Notes under the pieces: generated by a model
Databases searched by the model: none
The model's input: the letters and a program-made list of their open reading frames with translations, nothing else
What the model was told of the DNA's origin: nothing
Part shown: one piece after another, positions 58,864-64,000 of the stretch
How the letters are laid out: each line of letters begins with the position of its first letter
Position numbering within the stretch: the first letter of the stretch is position 1
Source: Streptomyces sp. NRRL B-3428
GTDB taxonomy: Bacteria; Actinomycetota; Actinomycetes; Streptomycetales; Streptomycetaceae
Direction: 5' to 3'
Length of the DNA: 64,000 bases
Assembly: GCA_000721375.1 (NCBI GenBank)
Contig: JOGW01000005.1
Coordinates: 310,001 to 374,000 of the forward strand
Position numbers and translations under genes: made by a program

Positions 58864-59345
58864 AGCCCGAGCAGCAGCGGTTGTGGCGGAGGTCCGTCGG
58901 TGAGCAGGGCGGCCAGCGGTACGGCCAGCTTGCGTGGGGCGAAGACGTCGGGGCCGTCGTGGTCGGTGATCTCCTGGAGTGTCCACCAGCGGAACCCGGT
59001 GATGCCCTCGGCGGCCAGCTCCTGCTCGGACATGACCCCGTCAGGGTCGAACGCGTCCGTGCGTACGAGGAAATAGTCATGGAACGCCCCGTCGTAACCC
59101 GGCGCGTACCCGGGTTCGATGACCTCGCGCTGCCATACGTGCGGGGGTTCGTCCTCGATGACGAGACCGACTTCTTCGAGCAACTCCCTGCGCAGCGCCT
59201 CGCGGGTGGTCTCACCGGGTTCGACCCCGCCACCGGGTGTGCTCCATACGGACCGGTCCTCGTACGCGAAGCGGCACAACAGGATGCGGTCGTCCGGGTC
59301 GAGGATGAGACCGCGGGCCGAATGGCGAAGCTTCGGTGAGGACAT
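58860..59345 (-). CDS. NUDIX hydrolase
   Basis: A 161-residue NUDIX protein that hydrolyses nucleoside diphosphates linked to another moiety. The NUDIX box is complete: GGVEPGETTREALRRELLEEVGL (G-x5-E-x7-R-E-x2-E-E-x-G). The opening RHSARGLILDPDDRILLCRF is typical. The substrate is not known. The ATG at 59345 has no ribosome site but a TACTGT 6 bases upstream, so it is probably leaderless. Confidence 0.92.
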   Translation of the reverse strand: MSSPKLRHSARGLILDPDDRILLCRFAYEDRSVWSTPGGGVEPGETTREALRRELLEEVGLVIEDEPPHVWQREVIEPGYAPGYDGAFHDYFLVRTDAFDPDGVMSEQELAAEGITGFRWWTLQEITDHDGPDVFAPRKLAVPLAALLTDGPPPQPLLLGL

Positions 59346-59351
59346 TGACGA

Positions 59352-59357
59352 ACAGTA
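59352..59357 (-). promoter_or_regulatory. -10 element, leaderless promoter
   Basis: TACTGT on the minus strand, 6 bases before the ATG at 59345. Confidence 0.5.
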
Positions 59358-59469
59358 GGGTCCGCCCCGCGAGCCGGTCCAGGACGCCTGCGGCCGGTGC
59401 CCGGGTGGGGCGAACGTTCCGTACCCCTGTGGCGTCCAAGACGTGGATGCCGACAGATGGGGGAGAGCC

Positions 59470-60354
59470 ATGCGGGCTGGCAGAGGGATCGTCGCGGTGG
59501 CGGCGGGGATCGTCGCACTGTGCGGTTGCGGGGAGACCGCGGTCTCGGAGGGGCTTGTCGCGGACGCCTCGCAGTCCGCACAGTCCACGGTCCCGCCGTA
59601 CGACGGACCTTTGAAGGCCGAGACGCCCGACTGGGTGCCGCAGGACAGCCCGTTGGAGGGCGGCGGCGCGGCGCTGCTCGCCCTGGAGTGCGCGGGCGAT
59701 CCACTGCAGGCGGGGTCGGTGTTCGAGAGCGGCGGCGGCAGCGAGAGTGAGAAGTCGCCCGAGGCCGCCCTGCAGAGGTATCTCGACACGGAGCTGTCCT
59801 GGCTCAGCGCACCCGAGCGCGGCTACCGGGTGGAGAAGCGCGAGGGCGATCGGGTCCTCTTCTCGTACGACGCCGAAGGCCGTACCCGCGCCGCGATGAT
59901 CGCCGCCGAGGGGCTGAAGGGCAAGGACGGCTGGGTTGTCGAGACGTTCGCGCTGTGCGACCCCTCCGAGTACGCGGCGGGTGAGCGGGAAGCTCTCGCC
60001 CTGAATGTGTGGTCCGACGCTGCCGGCCGCCCTGTGGACACCAGAAAGGTGCACAGCGCGATGGGGCCCGAGCACTGCGACTGGCAGGCGGCGGAATTCC
60101 TGAGCGTGGGCGAGGGCCCGAAGGACGGGCGTTCCTACTACCGGGATCCCGAGGGTGCGCTGGACGGCATCGACTGGCTGTACTCCTCGTACGCCGGCGA
60201 CACCCGGGTGCCGTCCGATGCCGTGGACACCGGCTGGCGGCACGAGGGCCGTGCACTGTGGCTGGCCAAAGACGGGAAGAACGCGTTCGTGCGCGTGCCC
60301 GACGGGCGAGTGGAGCGCTGGCCGGGGAGCAGTGAGCGGATCCTCTGCAAGTGA
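59470..60354 (+). CDS. Lipoprotein of unknown function
   Basis: A 294-residue exported protein. The signal peptide ends in the lipobox A-L-C-G-C (MRAGRGIVAVAAGIVALCGCGE), so the Cys at about residue 20 is lipidated. The rest is a soluble domain of mixed strands and helices, Glu/Asp-rich with few Cys (LECAGDPL, FALCDPSEY, EHCDWQAAEF, a terminal ILCK). I recognise no family. GGGGGAGAG lies 3 bases before the ATG. Confidence 0.75.
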   Translation: MRAGRGIVAVAAGIVALCGCGETAVSEGLVADASQSAQSTVPPYDGPLKAETPDWVPQDSPLEGGGAALLALECAGDPLQAGSVFESGGGSESEKSPEAALQRYLDTELSWLSAPERGYRVEKREGDRVLFSYDAEGRTRAAMIAAEGLKGKDGWVVETFALCDPSEYAAGEREALALNVWSDAAGRPVDTRKVHSAMGPEHCDWQAAEFLSVGEGPKDGRSYYRDPEGALDGIDWLYSSYAGDTRVPSDAVDTGWRHEGRALWLAKDGKNAFVRVPDGRVERWPGSSERILCK

Positions 60355-60424
60355 AGGGCCCTGCTCGTGATGGCGGCGGGTCGTGTGGGGGCACGCCGGG
60401 TGCCACGGCGCGGTGGCCGTTCGC

Positions 60425-60430
60425 TAGCGT
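60425..60430 (+). promoter_or_regulatory. -10 element, leaderless promoter
   Basis: TAGCGT, 8 bases before the ATG at 60439; no Shine-Dalgarno site. Confidence 0.45.
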
Positions 60431-60438
60431 CCGCGTTC

Positions 60439-60990
60439 ATGAACACCTACAGCGCGGACACCTGGCCCGAACCGCCCCTCGCCGGCACCGAAGCCGAAGC
60501 GGTCCTCGGCGCTCTCGAGCGCCAGCGCGCCACGTTGGAGTGGAAATGTTCCGGCCTGGACGCGGCGGGCCTCGGCGCCACTTCGGGGTCGTCCAGCTTG
60601 ACCCTCGGCGGACTGCTCAAGCACCTGGCGCACGTGGAGGACAGCCACTTCGCACGGCTGTGGCTCGACGTACCGGCGGGCGAACCCTGGGCCTCGGTCG
60701 ACTGGGAGGGCGACCCCGACTGGGCCCATCGCACGGCCGGTGACCACACCCCCGACGAACTGCTCGCGCTCTGGCGTGACAGCGTGGCGCGCTCCCGCGC
60801 GATCGTCGCCGAGGCACTGGCCGAGGGCGGCCTCGACCAGCTCGGCCGCTATGTGACGCGCGGCGGGGAGCGGCCCAATCTGCGCCGGATCCTCCTTGAC
60901 CTGATCGAGGAGTACGCCCGCCATGCCGGGCACGCCGATCTCATCCGGGAGTCGGTCGACGGCCTTGTCGGGGAGGACCCGCCGAGGTGA
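60439..60990 (+). CDS. DinB/DUF664-family protein
   Basis: A 183-residue four-helix DinB-superfamily protein: LERQRATLEWKCSGLDAAGLGATSGSSSLTLGGLLKHLAHVEDSHF supplies the first metal His residues, and LRRILLDLIEEYARHAGHADLIRESVDGLVGE the later His pair, closely echoing the protein at 25141. A thiol-transferase or metal-dependent role is likely; the substrate is unknown. ATG 60439 is chosen for the -10 element 8 bases upstream. The 190-base gap after it holds only a 12-base direct repeat, GGGGGCCCAGGG, at 61041 and 61145. Confidence 0.86.
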   Translation: MNTYSADTWPEPPLAGTEAEAVLGALERQRATLEWKCSGLDAAGLGATSGSSSLTLGGLLKHLAHVEDSHFARLWLDVPAGEPWASVDWEGDPDWAHRTAGDHTPDELLALWRDSVARSRAIVAEALAEGGLDQLGRYVTRGGERPNLRRILLDLIEEYARHAGHADLIRESVDGLVGEDPPR

Positions 60991-61180
60991 CGTGGCGGCG
61001 GTGATATTCGGCCAACCGTGGGTGGCTGTTCCACCGTTAGGGGGGCCCAGGGTGCGGGCCGTGGCGTGTTGCGTTGCGCTGGACGTGGGGCCTGCAGGTA
61101 GCGGGCCGCTTCACGAAGTGCCAACGCTGAGACTCGGACAGTCCGGGGGCCCAGGGCACAGGACTGAGACGAGGTGCGCC

Positions 61181-61690
61181 ATGTACGCGAGAACTCTGGC
61201 TGTCGGAGCACTCCTTGCCGGAGCCGCGCTCGGCGCGACGGCTCCGGTGGCCCAGGCGGTGGAGGCCGGCGCGGTCGCCGTGACCCCGGGCAGCACGGCA
61301 CCCGGCACGAACGTCCGTATCGGCGCGTCCGGCTGTGCGACTTCCAACCCCAACGCGTCGGCCCGCGCCTACTCCGACGCGTTCCCGACCGCGTCCCTGA
61401 CGGCCATCGGCAGCCAGGGAGAGGTCAGCGGCACCGCGACGGTGTTCTCCGGCGCCAAGGCGGGCACGTACACCGTCACGGTCGTCTGCGACGTCACCAA
61501 CCCCAGCCAGAAGTACACGGGTTCCCTCACCGTGACCGGCTCCTCCGCCACTCCTCAGGGCGTACGCGGCGGCCTCGGCGGCTCCTTCGAACCGGGCCCG
61601 GGCACGATCGCGGCGGGCACCGCGCTGGTGGCGCTCGGCGTGGGCGCCACCGTGTACAAGCTGCGCCGGCGCGGCAGTCACTCCGCCTGA
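61181..61690 (+). CDS. Secreted, C-terminally membrane-anchored protein (paralogue of 41950-42486)
   Basis: A 169-residue protein. The signal peptide MYARTLAVGALLAGAALGATAPVAQA is followed by an external beta-sandwich-like domain opening VAVTPGSTAPGTNVRIGASGC, with a second Cys in VTVVCDVTN. The tail GVRGGLGGSFEPG, a membrane helix (IAAGTALVALGVGATVY) and KLRRRGSHSA form a type I anchor. The same order and tail occur in the protein at 41950. GAGG lies 8 bases before the ATG. It ends in a 21-base-stem terminator. Confidence 0.78.
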   Translation: MYARTLAVGALLAGAALGATAPVAQAVEAGAVAVTPGSTAPGTNVRIGASGCATSNPNASARAYSDAFPTASLTAIGSQGEVSGTATVFSGAKAGTYTVTVVCDVTNPSQKYTGSLTVTGSSATPQGVRGGLGGSFEPGPGTIAAGTALVALGVGATVYKLRRRGSHSA

Positions 61691-61696
61691 AGCACG

Positions 61697-61746
61697 CGCA
61701 CCTCGGCCCGCTTTCGGTTCTCCGCCCGAAAGCGGGCCGAGGTGCG
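61697..61746. terminator. Very strong bidirectional terminator
   Basis: A perfect 21-base stem (61697-61717 with 61726-61746) around 8 bases, between the facing stops at 61690 and 61762. Confidence 0.9.
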
Positions 61747-61761
61747 TCGGAGGCGGGGCTC

Positions 61762-62583
61762 TCAGACCAACGCGGCTGCGTGAGCCGCGCGATTCTCGGC
61801 CAGCCACTTCTCCAAGCGGTCCCAGCGCTCCCATCCGCCGCGCTCCCGCCAGATCCTCAGGTACAGCTCGTCACCCGCGGCCAGCCGGGCCGTCACAAAT
61901 TCCCGGCACCTTTGCGTCGCCTGCTCGATGATCCCTGGCAGGCCGGCCCGCTGCGCGGCCGTGAGCCCGTAACCGTCCGCCAGGGCCCGTAGCCTCGCCG
62001 GCACATCCAGACCTCGGGGGTACGAGGTGAGCGCCGACTCGGGGTCGAGCATCGGCACCCAGTAGCGCGCCGCCATCGCGACATCCCAGAGCGGACGTCC
62101 GGGTGCGGCCAGATCGAAGTCGATCACGCCCACGGCCAGGCCGTCGCGGAAGACGACGTTCTCGGGGCACAGGTCGTTGTGGCACAGGAGTGTGCCGCCT
62201 TGCGGATCGGCCAGATCCTGTGGCCAGTCGGCGGCGTCGACCGCAATCGTGGCGGACGCATCGTGCAACCGCCGGATCAGCGCTCCCACCGAGCGCAGTA
62301 CTTCTGTCGTCGTCATCTCGGCGGAGAACGGCGGCAGCGGTACGTGGCCGTCGATGAACGTCAGCCGCTCCCTGCCCTGTGCCACCTGGGCGACGGGCAC
62401 CGGGGCGTCCGCGAAACCGCTGTCGTGCAGAGCGTTCAAGTAGGCGTGCAGGGTGGCCGCGTGCGCGGGTGCGGGGCGGTCGACAAGCCGGCCGATCCGG
62501 CGTACCTGCCCCGCGTTGGCCAGTCCGCCGGCCAGCTCCTGCCCGTCCGCCCCGTCGTGTTCCGTGGTGCCGTCTCGCGTCAT
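61762..62583 (-). CDS. Aminoglycoside phosphotransferase-family kinase
   Basis: A 273-residue APH-fold protein. The catalytic loop is LLCHNDLCPENVVF (H-x-D-x4-N) and the metal site is GVIDFDLAAPGRPLWDVAMAA (D-F-D). The N-terminal lobe is short, with the ATP-binding Lys not evident (VRRIGRLVDRPAPAH), so nucleotide binding may differ. Members phosphorylate aminoglycosides, choline or other small alcohols; the substrate is unknown. It is divergent from the APH(6)-like gene, 53 bases apart. A TAGCGT 6 bases before the ATG suggests a leaderless mRNA. Confidence 0.85.
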   Translation of the reverse strand: MTRDGTTEHDGADGQELAGGLANAGQVRRIGRLVDRPAPAHAATLHAYLNALHDSGFADAPVPVAQVAQGRERLTFIDGHVPLPPFSAEMTTTEVLRSVGALIRRLHDASATIAVDAADWPQDLADPQGGTLLCHNDLCPENVVFRDGLAVGVIDFDLAAPGRPLWDVAMAARYWVPMLDPESALTSYPRGLDVPARLRALADGYGLTAAQRAGLPGIIEQATQRCREFVTARLAAGDELYLRIWRERGGWERWDRLEKWLAENRAAHAAALV

Positions 62584-62589
62584 ACCGAG

Positions 62590-62595
62590 ACGCTA
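62590..62595 (-). promoter_or_regulatory. -10 element, leaderless promoter
   Basis: TAGCGT on the minus strand, 6 bases before the ATG at 62583. Confidence 0.5.
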
Positions 62596-62624
62596 TGCCC
62601 GGACCAGTACCGACACGGCGTGCG

Positions 62625-62630
62625 TAGAGT
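62625..62630 (+). promoter_or_regulatory. -10 element, leaderless promoter
   Basis: TAGAGT, 6 bases before the ATG at 62637. It is back to back with the promoter of the other kinase; their -35 regions must overlap. Confidence 0.5.
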
Positions 62631-62636
62631 GCCGGG

Positions 62637-63563
62637 ATGATCGAGATTCCCGGGGAGTTCGAGCAGTGCACGCTGGCCCGTGAAGGGGAGAAGGGTGCCG
62701 CTTGGCTGGCCCGGCTTCCGTCTCTCGTCGACGAGTTGCTGCAGCGGTGGGGCTGCGTGCCGGACGGGGCCGTGCTGCACGGCGGGGTGGCCGTCGTCGT
62801 GCCGGTGCGCAGCGCCATCGAGGGACCCGCCGTGTTGAAGGTGTCGTTTCCGCATCCGGGCAATGTGCACGAGCCCGACGCGTTCGCCGCCTGGCAGGGT
62901 CGCGGCGCCGTACGGCTGTACGCGAGAGACGACGCGCGGTTCGCGATGCTCCTCGAACGCGCGCGGACACGGACACTCGCCGAGTGCGGTGACCCGGACG
63001 AGATGGTGACCGTCGCGGGGCGCATCAGCCGGCGCCTGGCCGTGCCCGCACCGGAAGGGCTGCCGCGGCAGAGTGCACGGGCCGGGGAGTGGGAGCGACG
63101 GCTGGTCACCGACGCCGAGGAGTTCGCCGGCGCGCTGCCACAGCGTGTGGTGGACGCCGCGGCGGCGACGGTCCGTGAACTCGCCTTCGTACAGCCGGAG
63201 GTGCTCATCCACGGCGATCTGCATCCGCGCAACATCCTGGGGGCACAGCGGGAGCCCTGGCTCGCGGTGGACCCCAAGGGTTATGTGGGCGATCCGGCGT
63301 GGGACGGCGGCACACTCCTCAAGTCCATGGGCTATGTGTTCATCGACGCCGACGACCCGGGCAAGGAGGTCCACCGCGCCCTCGGCCTCTTCGCGGAAGC
63401 CGCCGAGCTGGAGCCCGAGCGGGTGCGGCGCTGGGCACAGCTCCATGCCGTCGAGGCCGCCTACTGGGCGCGCCGGCACGGGTTCCGTGTGGCGCGGGGC
63501 GGGCCGGAGCTCGACCGGATCACCCTGCTGGCCGGGCATCTCGCAGAGGCGCTGACCGACTGA
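62637..63563 (+). CDS. APH(6)/hydroxyurea-phosphotransferase-family kinase
   Basis: A 308-residue protein of the streptomycin 6-phosphotransferase / hydroxyurea-kinase family. The nucleotide Lys is in GPAVLKVSFP, the catalytic loop is VLIHGDLHPRNILGAQREPWLAVDPKGYVGDPAWDGG (H-G-D-L-H, then D-P-K-G-Y-V-G-D), which is the family signature. Members phosphorylate streptomycin-type aminoglycosides or hydroxyurea; most chromosomal Streptomyces copies have unknown substrates. The start is a leaderless-type ATG at 62637. Confidence 0.9.
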   Translation: MIEIPGEFEQCTLAREGEKGAAWLARLPSLVDELLQRWGCVPDGAVLHGGVAVVVPVRSAIEGPAVLKVSFPHPGNVHEPDAFAAWQGRGAVRLYARDDARFAMLLERARTRTLAECGDPDEMVTVAGRISRRLAVPAPEGLPRQSARAGEWERRLVTDAEEFAGALPQRVVDAAAATVRELAFVQPEVLIHGDLHPRNILGAQREPWLAVDPKGYVGDPAWDGGTLLKSMGYVFIDADDPGKEVHRALGLFAEAAELEPERVRRWAQLHAVEAAYWARRHGFRVARGGPELDRITLLAGHLAEALTD

Positions 63564-63572
63564 GCCACGGTT

Positions 63573-63617
63573 CCGCCCGGAGCTGCTCGCAAGGGCCACT
63601 CGGCTCAGCCCGGGCGG
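63573..63617 (+). terminator. Possible long-loop terminator after the APH(6)-like gene
   Basis: CCGCCCGG (63573-63580) pairs with CCGGGCGG (63610-63617) around 29 bases. Weak. Confidence 0.3.
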
Positions 63618-63649
63618 CGAAGCCGGCCCCGGTGGGGCAGCGTGCTGGC

Positions 63650-64000
63650 ATGCGCCGCCTCCTCACCTCCGCCGTGCTCCTCGCCACGCTCGCGGGCGCC
63701 ACCGCCATGGCCGCGCCCGCCCGCACCCTGGACCCCCGGACCTTGGACACCCCGGGCCCCACGCTGGACACCCCCGGCCGCGACGGCACCAACGTCCTGC
63801 TCGTCGGTCTCGACAGCCGCTCCGGCCTGACCACCGAGCAGCGCAACCGGCTGCATGTCGGCGGCGTCGCCTGCGACTGCACCGACGTGATGATGCTCGC
63901 CCATCTCTCCGAGGACGAGCGGCGGTTGAGCGTGGTCTCGATCCCGCGCGACTCGTACGCGGAGTTCGCCGCACATGATCACCCACGCCACAGCGGGAAG
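63650..64000 (+). CDS. LytR-CpsA-Psr family protein, 5' part only
   Basis: The first 117 codons of a gene cut by the window edge. A signal peptide or anchor (MRRLLTSAVLLATLAGATAMAAPA) is followed by a short Thr/Pro/Leu/Asp linker. The LCP domain then starts: TNVLLVGLDSRSGLTTEQRNRL, CDCTDVMMLAHLSEDERRLSVVSIPRDSYAEF. The Asp in GLDSR and the Arg-Asp in IPRDS are the conserved pyrophosphate-binding residues. LCP enzymes attach polymers such as arabinogalactan or teichoic acids to peptidoglycan. Ribosome site not clear. Confidence 0.85.
   Translation, partial: MRRLLTSAVLLATLAGATAMAAPARTLDPRTLDTPGPTLDTPGRDGTNVLLVGLDSRSGLTTEQRNRLHVGGVACDCTDVMMLAHLSEDERRLSVVSIPRDSYAEFAAHDHPRHSGK

Overview
The window is very G+C-rich DNA with strong G/C preference at third codon positions. 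It carries a type III polyketide synthase/P450/cupin melanin-type operon, mycothiol-dependent-type enzymes, a Tat-exported cholesterol oxidase, a DUF397/ATPase pair and many genes with leaderless-type promoters. All of this points to a Streptomyces chromosome (accessory or arm-like region). I find 68 protein genes, two of them cut by the window edges. I see no rRNA or tRNA, no insertion sequence, no prophage and no CRISPR array.

Layout, left to right. 1-9 kb: a truncated repeat-rich secreted protein, an arylsulfatase, the overlapping operon rppA / CYP158-type P450 / momA (tetrahydroxynaphthalene to flaviolin and polymeric pigment), an endonuclease/phosphatase-fold membrane protein, an NTF2-fold protein opposite a PadR regulator, a GDSL esterase and a STAS protein. 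9-16 kb: hydrolase, a lincosamide-nucleotidyltransferase-like protein, a mycothiol-dependent isomerase-like protein, an ArsR-SRPBCC fusion, 3-hydroxyisobutyryl-CoA hydrolase and cholesterol oxidase. 16-24 kb: methyltransferase, a small Cys/His protein behind a DevR-type box, a double GNAT, hydrolases, a guanidine-III riboswitch with its gdx exporter, and a TetR-controlled SDR/quinone-oxidoreductase cluster. 24-36 kb: MarR plus a membrane protein, DinB and GNAT proteins, an overlapping carboxymuconolactone decarboxylase/dehydrogenase pair, a proline-iminopeptidase-like hydrolase, a membrane-tethered glutamate-synthase-like FMN enzyme, and an M13 peptidase. 36-46 kb: nucleoside hydrolase, Lcp/MpaB-type oxygenase, LysR-kbl-tdh threonine catabolism, D-Ala-D-Ala carboxypeptidase, acyl-CoA ligase. 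46-56 kb: GH114-like lipoprotein, phosphatase, an orphan DUF397/anti-sigma-type ATPase pair, TIGR01777 epimerase, NarK nitrate transporter, PCD-VOC fusion, Na+/H+ antiporter with an orphan CoA-transferase subunit, LLM flavin enzyme. 56-64 kb: PNPOx-fold protein, PL8 polysaccharide lyase, NUDIX, lipoprotein, DinB, a secreted tail-anchored paralogue, two divergent antibiotic-kinase-like genes and a truncated LytR-CpsA-Psr protein.

The clearest regulatory finds are (i) a guanidine-III riboswitch in front of gdx, supported by compensatory base changes against the Thermobifida fusca sequence as I remember it; (ii) DevR/OsdR-type boxes at three places, one matching the consensus as I recall it at all defined positions and two identical 14-mers 55 kb apart; (iii) twelve genes whose -10 element lies 6 or 8 bases before the start codon, implying leaderless transcripts; (iv) two Shine-Dalgarno sites buried in hairpins, one of which is also the terminator of the upstream gene; and (v) repeated short tandem duplications at gene 3' ends that copy stop codons, Shine-Dalgarno sites or start codons. 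Family names come from recognising motifs by eye; no database search was possible.
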